Source of the DNA: Sediminicola sp. YIK13
Lineage (GTDB): Bacteria > Bacteroidota > Bacteroidia > Flavobacteriales > Flavobacteriaceae
DNA: 64,000 bases
Assembly (NCBI RefSeq): GCF_001430825.1
Contig: NZ_CP010535.1
Span: 283,501-347,500, forward strand
Direction: 5' to 3'
Part shown: in pieces, positions 1 to 7,731 of the stretch
Numbering within the stretch: position 1 is the stretch's first letter
Layout of the letters: each line of letters begins with the position of its first letter
Notes under the pieces: generated by a model
Seen by the model: only the letters and a program-made list of their open reading frames with translations
Database searches by the model: none
What the model was told of the DNA's origin: nothing
Translations under genes and position numbers: made by a program

Positions 1-242
1 GCACTGTCCGGTTTGGTGTATTCTACCAGCACATCAAATTGTAGTTGCTCCAGGGCAGCATCAATATCCGCAAAAATGGGGATATTCCCTGGACTGAGTT
101 CCAGGACTTCGGCTAGGTTGTCGCCGGCCTTTTTTCTGGCAATGGCCCCGACCAGTTCAAAACCTGGATGGTTCACCAGCCCTTTGCTCAACGCGGAGCC
201 CGCCCAACCGGTGGCACCCGCAATACATACTTTGATTGGCAT
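1..242 (-). CDS. DapB-like dihydrodipicolinate reductase, N-terminal part (cut by window edge)
   Basis: Only about 80 N-terminal residues are inside the window; the gene runs off the left edge. The protein opens MPIKVCIAGATGWAGSAL, a glycine-rich nucleotide-binding loop of the Rossmann type, and later has FDVLVEYTKPDS, which resembles the strand in DapB enzymes that precedes the substrate domain. DapB reduces dihydrodipicolinate with NAD(P)H in lysine and diaminopimelate synthesis. The ATG at 240-242 lies 17 bases after the stop of the membrane-protein gene, so it is probably the third gene of the MarR-led operon. A catabolic paralogue of DapB is also possible, because biosynthetic dapB is not usually behind a MarR regulator. 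The family call is fairly safe; the exact substrate is not. Confidence 0.65.
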   Translation of the reverse strand, partial: MPIKVCIAGATGWAGSALSKGLVNHPGFELVGAIARKKAGDNLAEVLELSPGNIPIFADIDAALEQLQFDVLVEYTKPDS

Positions 243-259
243 AATAATGTCTTTTTAAA

Positions 260-535
260 TTAGTACGGATGTTTTTTCCTGAAGAACAGTTGGAACCCAA
301 TGGGGATCCTGATCCTAATTTTATGGGTTGCTTTATAAATGTTGTACAAATGGTACATATGCAATATGGAAAACAGGAGTCCGGCCACAAAAATAGGGGT
401 GGCGTCAAAGAGGATTCCATAGACCATATACATGATGTTGGAGGTAAGGTGCCACCATCTAAACGTTTGCATGTTCTTCCTAGAAATTGCAAAGATCCCT
501 GTTGCCAGGGCCAGATAACCCAATACCTCAATCAT
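260..535 (-). CDS. small multi-pass membrane protein (YgjV-like)
   Basis: About 91 residues starting MIEVLGYLALATG, with three hydrophobic segments and a basic C-terminus ending FFRKKHPY. The pattern recalls the small YgjV-type inner membrane proteins, whose function is unknown. I chose the ATG at 533-535 over the upstream TTG at 580 because this ATG overlaps the end of the MarR gene by eight bases, a typical translational coupling. A reductase gene follows 17 bases later. The operon position suggests it responds to whatever ligand the MarR protein senses. The family assignment is tentative. Confidence 0.6.
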   Translation of the reverse strand: MIEVLGYLALATGIFAISRKNMQTFRWWHLTSNIMYMVYGILFDATPIFVAGLLFSILHMYHLYNIYKATHKIRIRIPIGFQLFFRKKHPY

Positions 536-1013
536 GGTAATAGTTGTTAAGGGTTCGTTCCTTAAAATTGCTTTCGGCAACTTTTTGTTCCAATTTTTCC
601 AGAAGGGCCATAAACTGCGGGTTGTCTTCCAGGAGATCGTCTATGGTCTGTATGCCTGCTTTCCAATACGCTTCCAGTTTAGGAAGTTCTTTATGGGCCT
701 TTTCCGATAATTGCAACTGTTGTTTTCTGCTATCCTCGGCATCTGTTATGGAGGTGATATACCCCTTTTTCTTCATCTTGTTGATGAGTTTGACAATGCC
801 GGGATGCGACAATTGTAGGGCCTCCGAAATTTCGGTGATGGTGAGGGTGTCGTTCTTTTGAAACAGCAAAAAGATCATGTGCCAATTGGGCTCAATCTCC
901 AGGCCTTCGGAATTGTAGAAGTCCCTGGTGCTGTAGAGGAGGGAGTCGCTGAGCCGTTTTAGGCGGCTGGTAAGTCCGGAGACCCCTATTTCCATTAAAA
1001 AATCATTTTCCAT
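528..1013 (-). CDS. MarR family transcriptional regulator
   Basis: 161 residues with the MarR layout: N-terminal dimerisation helices, a winged helix-turn-helix at about residues 50-105 (TITEISEALQLSHPGIVKLI, then KKKGYITSITDAEDSRK, the wing) and C-terminal helices. MarR proteins bind palindromic operators as dimers and usually repress their own operon until a small ligand or oxidant releases them. The start ATG is followed upstream by two GTTAC palindromes (1026-1067) that fit autoregulation. Two genes follow on the same strand with overlap or short spacing. The DxR sequence DAEDSR of the wing is intact, so the protein should bind DNA. Its ligand cannot be told from the sequence. Confidence 0.9.
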   Translation of the reverse strand: MENDFLMEIGVSGLTSRLKRLSDSLLYSTRDFYNSEGLEIEPNWHMIFLLFQKNDTLTITEISEALQLSHPGIVKLINKMKKKGYITSITDAEDSRKQQLQLSEKAHKELPKLEAYWKAGIQTIDDLLEDNPQFMALLEKLEQKVAESNFKERTLNNYYHD

Positions 1014-1025
1014 ATCCTAATATAC

Positions 1026-1067
1026 GTTACTGGTTACGCAAATGTAATTAATAATGTAACTAGTTAC
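1026..1067. promoter_or_regulatory. probable MarR operator pair
   Basis: Two related inverted repeats lie just upstream of the MarR gene: GTTACTGGTTAC (1026-1037, imperfect) and GTAACTAGTTAC (1056-1067, a perfect 12-base palindrome). Their starts are 30 bases apart, close to three helical turns, so two dimers would sit on one face of the DNA. Both are followed by ACG. The position and symmetry fit autoregulation by the MarR protein; the binding itself is inferred. Confidence 0.6.
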
Positions 1068-1277
1068 GTAAAAAGTTTTATTTATTTTCTGAGATAGATA
1101 AAAAGGGGTTAGGGGGAGAGGGGAACAGGGATTATAGGGACCAAAAATACCTTCCTGGTTCGTAACGGGATTGGGAATTTAAAGGAGATTGATCTGAAGG
1201 GGTAGGGGGAATGCACGATTCGGCTATGAGCAGCAGCCTCCTTCATGGCAATTGCTTATAGATTTTGTTGTATACAG

Positions 1278-2777
1278 TTATCTGTTAATTTCTTTGACTC
1301 CCTTTTCTATTAAAAATTTAATCACAGGATTTTGGACTTGATAAGTTTTTGCGCCATTTTCTGTTTCCCCAATGTAATGAACTAAACCATAATTTTGCAC
1401 TATCTTGATGTAATTTATTGCTGTTGGTGTGCTAACTTTCGCAATATCCACATAATCTTTTGTTTTAATTTCCAAGCTGCCAATTTTCAAAATTCTATTT
1501 ACATTAACTAAAATGTCCTCTTTAGAACCTTTTTTACTGGGGAAGACAGCATAAAATTCAAAGTCTTTGCAATAATTTACTTGACCTTCTTCCACCGCTT
1601 TTTTTGTAATTGAATTTGATGTAGAATCAAAATTATTTTGTGTGTCATAAATAACTGAAAGTTGGCGAAATAAATATCTTGGTGAGTTATCACTCAAATC
1701 AATTAATTTATTAATTGTTTGTTCAGGGAAGATATCATTCGCTTTTACTTTACGGTCACTGAAATGCTCAATTCGCTTTTCTAAAATTTCATTTAGCTTT
1801 TTAGGCGACCAATTTATATTAAATGGTTTGATTTTGTCGAAACGAACTCCTAATTGGTCAAAATCATTTTTAGTGGCATCCCATAATCCAATAACAATTG
1901 AATAATTTTCAGATAAAAGGAGTGTAGTGTCGGTTAGTAAATCTTTTAAAAATGTTGTTATTGATTCTATACCTTGCCCTAAAGCTGTGTACTCATCAGC
2001 CCTATCAAATAGTATGGTTGTTGTCTTAAAACCTGACTTGTTTATAAGTTGCGTTAAGTCAATCCATATTAACTTAAGTGCTTTAGCATCTTCCAAAAAC
2101 TCACTAGGATTTTCTGATTTTCTAATGGTCTCCAACTCTAATTCGGGCAAGTAGTTTTTATATAATCCTGTTGTGTTTGAATCTGGAAGTCCAAATGATT
2201 TACGTACAAAATCTGAAGCTAATTCGAGACCACCTCCAAGCAGAAGGTTTATCGGCTTATTAAATATATTATTGTAAATATTCTTAAATAAATTTTTTGA
2301 TTTGAATTTTGTTGCTTTGTCATAATATTGTTCGTATTCTCTTAAGCTAAGGCTCTTAAAGAACTCAGCAATAATGAATGATAATTTCTCCTTGTCATTT
2401 TTGTCTAGATTTCTTAGCAGGTTGGGGTTCTTGGAAATAGTCGCACAGTAAAGCTTTATCGTTTCGTTTATTATCAATTTCAGGAAATGCTTCTTGTTGT
2501 TTTTTACTGGAACACCTTCGAAATCATCAATTAGTATTGCGAAAACATTGTTTTCCTCAATTTCTCGTTTTATTTTATAAATTAAGGCTGTTTTGCCAAT
2601 TCCCCTTGCACCAATAATAAATCTACTTCTGTTTTCAATAATGTCAGATCGCAGGCTGTTATAGTTGTTTGGATATATGAAAATTTCGTCAAGAAACTTT
2701 CTTTCTTGTTCAGCGGAAAACGTAGAAAATGGATTCTTTTTAAATTTTAGTCTTTCAAATAATTCCATATGGTTCAT
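1278..2777 (-). CDS. P-loop ATPase with C-terminal winged helix (ORC/STAND-like)
   Basis: 499 residues. A Walker A motif GARGIGKT is at 56-63, a Walker B-like strand TTTILFDRADE at about 252-262, a sensor-like strand SIVIGLWDAT near 293-302 and a sensor-2-like DNSPRYLFRQL near 363-373. The last 80 residues look like a winged helix (SLEIKTKDYVDIAKVSTPTA). This order is that of ORC/Cdc6- or STAND-like AAA ATPases, a group that includes many uncharacterised and defence-associated proteins (family knowledge, not shown here). It is more AT-rich than its neighbours and stands alone with a membrane-protein gene upstream and repeat arrays nearby, which suggests acquisition by transfer. Function unknown. 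An ATG three codons later is an equally good start. Confidence 0.75.
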   Translation of the reverse strand: MNHMELFERLKFKKNPFSTFSAEQERKFLDEIFIYPNNYNSLRSDIIENRSRFIIGARGIGKTALIYKIKREIEENNVFAILIDDFEGVPVKNNKKHFLKLIINETIKLYCATISKNPNLLRNLDKNDKEKLSFIIAEFFKSLSLREYEQYYDKATKFKSKNLFKNIYNNIFNKPINLLLGGGLELASDFVRKSFGLPDSNTTGLYKNYLPELELETIRKSENPSEFLEDAKALKLIWIDLTQLINKSGFKTTTILFDRADEYTALGQGIESITTFLKDLLTDTTLLLSENYSIVIGLWDATKNDFDQLGVRFDKIKPFNINWSPKKLNEILEKRIEHFSDRKVKANDIFPEQTINKLIDLSDNSPRYLFRQLSVIYDTQNNFDSTSNSITKKAVEEGQVNYCKDFEFYAVFPSKKGSKEDILVNVNRILKIGSLEIKTKDYVDIAKVSTPTAINYIKIVQNYGLVHYIGETENGAKTYQVQNPVIKFLIEKGVKEINR

Positions 2778-2974
2778 TTAGTTCAGTACAACGGTTTGTT
2801 TATAAAACGTAGCGTACAAAAAGACGCTAACTTTTAGGATAAACACAGAAGCGATTAATGATGTTTTTTATAATTCAGATTACTATTGTGATGATGGTCT
2901 TTTCAATTAAGCACGAACCATCTGGTTTAGAATTTATAAGCTATTTTTAATACATTGTGTTGCGAGTAGTTATA

Positions 2975-3601
2975 TTAACAACCTTCATCTTCATCTTCTT
3001 CATCTTCTTCATCTTCTTCTTCTCTTCCTTTGCAAATTTTTAAAATTTTCTTTTTTTCTTTTTCTAAAAGTTCAGGTAATTCAGAAACGGTTTCTACTAT
3101 AAAATTATGTCCGTGAATAGAATTCAGTTTTTTATTGTCATCATTTTCTTTTAGTAACTTTAAGTCCTCAAGAATCCATTCTGTTCCCTCTCTAATCATT
3201 TCAGGTTTTTTAAGTTCTATTTGAGTTTTTAGAAATTTAGCAAGCCAATAAATTGAATGTGAATAAAGTTCATTATTGCGAGCAGAAATTGCCATAGAGC
3301 GAGCAACATCTCCTTCTATAACGAGAACGTTTTCTTTGTAATCTTTAATTTTTTTATTAATCTTTACCTCTAAATCAATTTCTAATTGTTTTAAAATTTC
3401 CTTTTTTTCTTTCTCAAATTTCTTTTCTACTCTATTATGAATTTCTTTCTTTGCCCCGCTTTTATTCCACCACCAAGTTGCACCGAGTAGAATAACAACT
3501 ATTCCAAGTAATACCGTTATAAATATTGTATGATTTGAGATTTCTTGTTCTAAAAGAGTCCTATAGATTTCTCCAATTCTATCTGTATTACTTTCCTTCA
3601 T
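2975..3601 (-). CDS. membrane-anchored coiled-coil protein with acidic tail, function unknown
   Basis: 208 residues. One strong transmembrane helix at about 26-44 (FITVLLGIVVILLGATWWW) is followed by a long lysine/glutamate-rich stretch likely to be coiled coil (to about residue 95), a helical region that could be TPR-like (YSHSIYWLAKFL), and a very acidic C-terminus made almost only of E and D before a final GC. I recognise no family. It lies upstream of the P-loop ATPase on the same strand with about 200 bases between them, and shares its AT-rich composition, so the two may have arrived together. The acidic tail is encoded by a simple GAA/GAT repeat and may vary in length between strains. 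Confidence 0.6.
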   Translation of the reverse strand: MKESNTDRIGEIYRTLLEQEISNHTIFITVLLGIVVILLGATWWWNKSGAKKEIHNRVEKKFEKEKKEILKQLEIDLEVKINKKIKDYKENVLVIEGDVARSMAISARNNELYSHSIYWLAKFLKTQIELKKPEMIREGTEWILEDLKLLKENDDNKKLNSIHGHNFIVETVSELPELLEKEKKKILKICKGREEEDEEDEEDEDEGC

Positions 3602-3674
3602 ATTATTTTTTTATACACAATTTGCGCCTAAAGCAACTCATGCCTTTAATCCAACGTTGAACATATTATAAAAA

Positions 3675-3739
3675 GCAATATAGAGTATATGACCTCTAAT
3701 TTTCGCTAAAATTCTATGTTTTTGTAAGAAGTTATTAAC
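3675..3739 (-). repeat. 65-bp intergenic element, copy 1
   Basis: This AT-rich stretch resembles two others in the window (15988-16053 and 17070-17135). Shared landmarks on the minus strand are GTTAATAACTT, then ATAGA, then a run ending ATATNCTCTATNTTG. All three lie upstream of a minus-strand gene. The copies differ at many positions, so this is an old or fast-drifting element. It could be a promoter module, a small mobile remnant or part of a leader RNA. Confidence 0.45.
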
Positions 3740-3880
3740 TTGTAGGAATGGTGGGTAGAGTAGTGTAAATGGTTGGTTTTGGGTTACAATTTGCATGTTG
3801 TTTATCGAGCATTACAAAGAAGCGGATAACAACTCAATTTTCCTTACGGTTTCCCGTAATAGGGAAGAGAATATTTAATT

Positions 3881-3940
3881 GTCAGGTTGAGCCTTTCGAC
3901 TTCGCTCAAGACAGGCTGCGTCGTAACCTTTGTGACACGG
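3881..3940. repeat. palindromic repeat family A, single copy
   Basis: A 60-base unit beginning GTCAGGTTGAGCCTTTCGAC and ending TTTGTGACACG. TTGAGC and GCTCAA form an inverted repeat around the TTTCGACTTC core, and TTTCGA recurs inverted further on in the other copies. The same family occurs four times in the second array (5290-5667). It is non-coding; open frames through it are chance. Confidence 0.75.
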
Positions 3941-3961
3941 AGCGTTGATTTGAAGCGGTGC

Positions 3962-4318
3962 CACTGTCCAGACCTCTCGACTGCGCTCGAGGGGACAGAA
4001 ATAAAGGTGGCGGTGACACTGTCCAAACCTCTCGACTGCGCTCGAGGGGATAATAAAAAGGTGGTGGTTCCACTGTCCAGACCTCTCGACTCCGCTCGTG
4101 GAGACAAATAAAGGTGGCGGTGCCACTGTCCAGACCTCTCGTCTGCGCTCGAGGGGACAAAAAAAGGTGGTTGTACCACTGTAAAGACCTCTTCACTGCG
4201 CTCGAGGGGACATAAAAAGGTGGCGGTGCCATTGTCCAGACCTCTCGACTGCGCTCGAGGGGACATAAAAAGGTGGCGGTGCCATTGTCCAGACCTCTCG
4301 ACTGCGCTCGAGGAGACA
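3962..4318. repeat. tandem array of palindromic repeat family B (seven units, about 53 bp period)
   Basis: Seven units start near 3962, 4017, 4071, 4123, 4177, 4230 and 4283. Each has a hairpin-forming core (CACTGTCCAGACCTCTCGAC, a short loop, then CTCGAGGGGACA) and an A-rich linker followed by AGGTGGCGGTGC. CCTCTCGA pairs with TCGAGGGG across the loop with one G-T wobble. The linker end and next core also form GTGGC/GCCAC. Individual units carry substitutions (for example 4177 has CACTGTAAAG, and 4071 has CTCGTGGAGA). Similar TCGA-centred repeats are common between genes of marine Bacteroidota. No transposase of the RAYT type is seen in the window. Confidence 0.85.
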
Positions 4319-4366
4319 AAAAAAAGGCAGCCTGGACATGTAGATGCCCAAGCTGCCTTTTTTTTA
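4315..4366 (-). terminator. Rho-independent terminator after the HPF-like gene
   Basis: GGCAGC and GCTGCC form a stem around a 20-base loop, flanked by A and T runs on both sides, so it could act in both directions. It lies 18 bases beyond the stop of the minus-strand ribosome-associated protein gene, and its T run on that strand merges into the last repeat unit. Confidence 0.75.
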
Positions 4367-4383
4367 ATATTAGTGTTTTGCTA

Positions 4384-4698
4384 TTAGTGTTGTTGCATTT
4401 TTCCAACAATGGTCCCCACTGCGGATTTTATTTTATCAATTGCACCTATTACTGCCTGATCTACTGAGTCTGCCTGATTGGTGACGGCAATGGGTTGCTT
4501 GCCCTCAATTCTGGCCTCAATTAAACAGGAGATATCATTGATGCCATCTTTTTTTCCATTCTCATCTTTCAAGTGTACCTCAATTCTGGTAATATGGGAA
4601 TCGAACCTTTGCAGGGCTTCTGCAATTAGGGAGGAAAAATATTCTTCACTTCTCTGTTCCCCTGAAATAGTCTTGTCGGTATTAATTTGAATTGTCAT
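4384..4698 (-). CDS. HPF/RaiA-like ribosome-associated protein
   Basis: 104 residues, MTIQINTDKTISG onward, with the beta-alpha-beta-beta-beta-alpha pattern of the HPF/RaiA (sigma-54 modulation) family: the FDSHITRIEVHLKDENG strand-turn and the DQAVIGAIDKIKSAVGT C-terminal helix. Members bind the small ribosomal subunit and promote hibernation in stationary phase or stress. It is a short form lacking the C-terminal dimerisation domain. It is transcribed alone, with its own terminator, and sits between two repeat arrays. The binding role is inferred from the family; conserved lysines are fewer than in classical HPF, so activity could differ. Confidence 0.75.
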   Translation of the reverse strand: MTIQINTDKTISGEQRSEEYFSSLIAEALQRFDSHITRIEVHLKDENGKKDGINDISCLIEARIEGKQPIAVTNQADSVDQAVIGAIDKIKSAVGTIVGKMQQH

Positions 4699-4723
4699 AT
4701 GCTATGTTTTTTGCTTAAATTTC

Positions 4724-4758
4724 TAAAAGGCTATTTAGCGAAGCCAAATAGCCTTTTA
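4724..4758 (-). terminator. Rho-independent terminator after small gene at 4803
   Basis: AAAAGGCTATTT and AAATAGCCTTTT pair around a short loop, with a T run on the minus strand. It is placed 45 bases after the stop of the minus-strand 61-residue gene, and also upstream of the HPF-like gene start, so it separates the two transcripts. Confidence 0.7.
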
Positions 4759-4802
4759 ATTTTGTGTAAGGTACTCCTTTATCCGGTGTGGATAGGAAGT
4801 AT

Positions 4803-4988
4803 TTAGTTTCTTTGATCATCTCCTGGTCTAGGCGACTTAAATACATCTAATCCCTCTTTTCTATACTCCATCACTTGTTTCTTGATAAACTCACGGAACT
4901 CCTTATTGCTCTGATCGTCCTGTTTGGAGAATTCAGCTACTGTTTTTGTTATCCCTTTTGACTTTGTATTCAAAAAAGTTGTACTCAT
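4803..4988 (-). CDS. small hypothetical protein
   Basis: 61 residues, MSTTFLNTKSKGITKTVAEF onward, hydrophilic, with a helical charged middle (NKEFREFIKKQVMEYRKEGL) and a polar C-terminus ending DDQRN. I do not recognise a family. A terminator follows it and an AT-rich leader precedes it, which supports a real gene. Its place next to a ribosome hibernation-like gene suggests stationary-phase or stress expression, but that is only context. Confidence 0.5.
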   Translation of the reverse strand: MSTTFLNTKSKGITKTVAEFSKQDDQSNKEFREFIKKQVMEYRKEGLDVFKSPRPGDDQRN

Positions 4989-5232
4989 AAAAAATTGTTT
5001 TAATAGTTAGTTTGCAGTTTAAAAATTTAATAATGAAATTTTATTAATACCATCTTAAAATCCGGAGAATAAGTTAACAATTGGCATACCCAAAAGTGAG
5101 GTAACTACTTAAAAATAAGGCTATTGGTTTGTCTCCCAGTGTCTTAGGCGGCTGAGGTGTTTAAGGTAAAGATTTCCCATAATGGGAGGAAATTGTGGGA
5201 GAAGGGGGGAGGTAAAAAAAAGGCAGTGGTGC

Positions 5233-5723
5233 CACTGTCCAGACCTCTCGACTGCGCTCGAGGGGACAGAAATAAAAGTGGCGGTGCCACTGTCAGGTTG
5301 AGCCTTTCGACTCCGCTCAAGACAGCCTGCGTCGAAACCTATGTGACACGCAAGGTTGGTTAATGGTGTCACTGTCCAGACCTCTCGACTGCGCTCTAGG
5401 GGACAGGAGGGAAATGTTTCGTTGTCAGGTTGAGCCTTTCGACTCCGCTCAAGACAGGCTGCGTCGAAACCTATGTGACACGCAAGGTTGGTTAATGGTG
5501 TCACTGTCCAGACCTCTCGACTGCGCTCGAGGGGACAGCTGTAAAATGTTTCGTTGTCAGGTTGAGCCTTTTGACTCCGCTCGGGGGAACAAAAGGAAAT
5601 GTTTCGTTGTCAGGTTGAGCCTTTCGACTCCGCTCAAGACAGGCTGCGTCGAAACCTATGTGACACGCAAGGTTGGTTAATGGTGTCACTGTCCGGACCT
5701 CTCGACTCCGCTCGAGGGGACAG
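5233..5723. repeat. mosaic array of palindromic repeat families A and B
   Basis: Family B units lie near 5233-5268, 5370-5407, 5502-5538 and 5687-5723. Family A units lie near 5290-5350, 5423-5482 and 5608-5667, and a shortened A/B hybrid is at 5556-5590 (starts as A, ends CGCTCGGGGGAACA). The composite A + CAAGGTTGGTTAATGGTGT + B appears three times almost unchanged, so the block grew by duplication of an A-B module. The units are less diverged than those of the first array, suggesting more recent growth. The array is non-coding. Confidence 0.85.
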
Positions 5724-5735
5724 TAGGCAATCCTG

Positions 5736-5888
5736 TTACCTTTTAGGCATTCGAAATTGTATCATCAGGGAGGACACTATCTTTACCGTACCAATGGTAA
5801 TTACGGCATACTCCACATCAAACAGATCCGCTATGATTCTGGAAAGAATGGCACCTTTTAACTGCTGCCATTGTAGGTAGCTACTAGA
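5736..5888 (-). pseudogene. possible gene fragment next to the repeat array
   Basis: A minus-strand frame without a usable start runs from a stop near 5888 to TAA at 5736 and reads, in part, ILSRIIADLFDVEYAVITIG and ends FRMPKR. The text looks protein-like but has no start codon, and one end abuts the repeat array. It may be the remnant of a gene cut by array growth, or chance. No family recognised. Confidence 0.25.
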
Positions 5889-5900
5889 TCAAATAGTAAT

Positions 5901-6674
5901 TTATATCAGACCGGCACCAAGCGCAAGGGATATAAGAATCAACATGATGGCCACGATAGACTGTAAGGATTTAAGGGTTACCTTTTTTAGAAGTTTATTA
6001 CCTAGGTAGGCACCCGTAATGGCGGATATGGTGGCAATAACCACTAAGGGTAGGTTGTCTATAAGACCTGATTTTGAAAACCTGGTCGCATAAACCCCCA
6101 ACCTCGTAAAATCCACAAAAGTGGATACCACCACGGAGGTCCCTATAAAAACTTCCTTTGATAATCCGGCCTTAATTAAAAAAGCACTTCTCAAGGCCCC
6201 TTGATGCCCGGAAAGTCCTCCAAAAAATCCGCTCAGAGCACCGCCCAGGGGTAATTTTCCTTCTGAAAATTGGAGTCGCTGAAACGAGGGCAACAAATCC
6301 ATTAGCGCAAAGAAAATGAGCAAGATGGAAATAATGAATTTCACCGGATATACTTCATAGGTGTTTCCCAAAAATTGATATGAGAAAATAGCCTTGGCAT
6401 CTGGGATATGAAGTAGAAGCCATGCCCCAAAAAAGGCAAAAACAACGGCCGGGACTCCAAATTTTAGGAGTACTCTTTTATTAGCATGCTTACCTACCAA
6501 TATTATTTTAAAGATATTGTTGAAAAAATGGACCAAGCCAGTCAATGCTATGGCCAGTTCCACAGGAAAAAAGAGCATAAATACGGGGGTAAGTATGGTC
6601 CCCAGCCCAAAACCGGAGAAAAAGGTTAGAATGGCGACCAGGAAAGATACTATTGCTATTAGGATTGTCTCCAT
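5901..6674 (-). CDS. TSUP/TauE-SafE family membrane permease
   Basis: About 257 residues with eight hydrophobic segments in two similar halves, each opening with a glycine-rich membrane loop (FFSGFGLGTILTP near the N-terminus and GGALSGFFGGLSGHQGALRS in the middle), the hallmark of the TSUP family. Members export or import sulfite, taurine-derived compounds or other organic anions; the substrate is not predictable here. I prefer the ATG at 6672-6674 (METILIAIVSF) to the upstream TTG at 6692 because the extra residues are not hydrophobic. It is transcribed alone. Confidence 0.85.
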   Translation of the reverse strand: METILIAIVSFLVAILTFFSGFGLGTILTPVFMLFFPVELAIALTGLVHFFNNIFKIILVGKHANKRVLLKFGVPAVVFAFFGAWLLLHIPDAKAIFSYQFLGNTYEVYPVKFIISILLIFFALMDLLPSFQRLQFSEGKLPLGGALSGFFGGLSGHQGALRSAFLIKAGLSKEVFIGTSVVVSTFVDFTRLGVYATRFSKSGLIDNLPLVVIATISAITGAYLGNKLLKKVTLKSLQSIVAIMLILISLALGAGLI

Positions 6675-6850
6675 ATGAATCGAGGGCTGCAATTCATGGA
6701 TAACCGTTATATTCTAGATAATAACGGATGCCATAGATTGATTTATGATATCAATATAGCAATTAATGCCCTTGACGACCAAAAAGAAATGGAAATGAAC
6801 GACCTATTTTGAAAATGTAATTGGATGTGGCCTTTGTCATCAATTGTTGT

Positions 6851-7444
6851 TCAATTTAATAGTCGGTAATGGATTGGTATTCCTTTTTCCAACCAAATAA
6901 TTTCTATATATAAGTTTCCATTTTCATTTAGTTTACCCAAGGTTAGCTTAGGGTCAATGGGTGAAGAACCATGTGGTAAAACTGTACGCCATTGAAAACC
7001 TTCCCAGGCGCTATTAAAACCATTTTCCTTGTCTGAGACTGTTATTTTCTTGATGATACTGAGGGATTGGTCATTCAAATAGGCTGAAGTTGAAGAAAGG
7101 TCAATACGGATGATGGGTGCAAAACTATCTTCAATAGGTCGAAGGTTCAATATCGAGTCTTTGTAGTTTATGGAGAATGCAATAGATCCCGATTTGACGA
7201 ACTTTAATTCAGGAAGAATATGCTCTTGTTCCAATTCTATAATTTGTATTTTTCCGTTTTCATCTTTTAGAACCCTTGTTTTGGTTTTAATGGGAACTAA
7301 CTTGTTCTCCATCAATTTAAAGGAGTATTCTCCATCAGCAAACTCATTGCCAATAAACTTATGAAGTTCCATTTTTAGCTGTTGTGAAAAGCCATATGAC
7401 ATGTTCAACAGAAAGACAAGAAGTATTAGTGATGCGTGTTTCAT
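6851..7444 (-). CDS. secreted hypothetical protein
   Basis: 197 residues with a clear signal peptide (MKHASLILLVFLLNMSYGFS, cleavage probably after GFS). The mature part is rich in beta-strand pattern and charged turns and has no cysteine pair or known motif that I can see. It ends LEKGIPIHYRLLN. It stands alone, with about 290 bases upstream that hold no recognisable feature. Periplasmic or surface location is inferred; function unknown. Confidence 0.65.
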   Translation of the reverse strand: MKHASLILLVFLLNMSYGFSQQLKMELHKFIGNEFADGEYSFKLMENKLVPIKTKTRVLKDENGKIQIIELEQEHILPELKFVKSGSIAFSINYKDSILNLRPIEDSFAPIIRIDLSSTSAYLNDQSLSIIKKITVSDKENGFNSAWEGFQWRTVLPHGSSPIDPKLTLGKLNENGNLYIEIIWLEKGIPIHYRLLN

Positions 7445-7731
7445 TGTTTTCCATTTGAGGTTAACCTAACTTTTGATAATTAGCTTATTTGTTCTACCAA
7501 CAATTCAAGGATAATATCTGATGACTTAATAATATCCAAGCAATATCTCCATGGTTCCATCTGAATGGAAAGTGTTTTCTTTGATGGTGATAACAGGTCT
7601 TAAATCATTTTTAAAATATTTCTTAGAATAAATTATTGCTTCCTATTTTAGAATAAGATAGCTAATAAATAAAAGCAAAACGTTCATAACAGACTGTATT
7701 ATCAGTTTGTGATAATGCGTGTTTTATGTAA

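Noticed and set aside
2780..3660. Sequence such as CAACGTTG and GTTAGCGTC near the AT-rich genes, resembling integron attC sites
   Set aside because: The full consensus arms (RYYYAAC and GTTRRRY) at the right distances are not present and no integrase is seen.
3844..5880. Several open frames through the repeat arrays, up to 167 codons long, on both strands
   Set aside because: They are open because repeat units lack stops in several frames; the translations repeat the same block (for example SREVWTV) and have no protein-like character or start signals.
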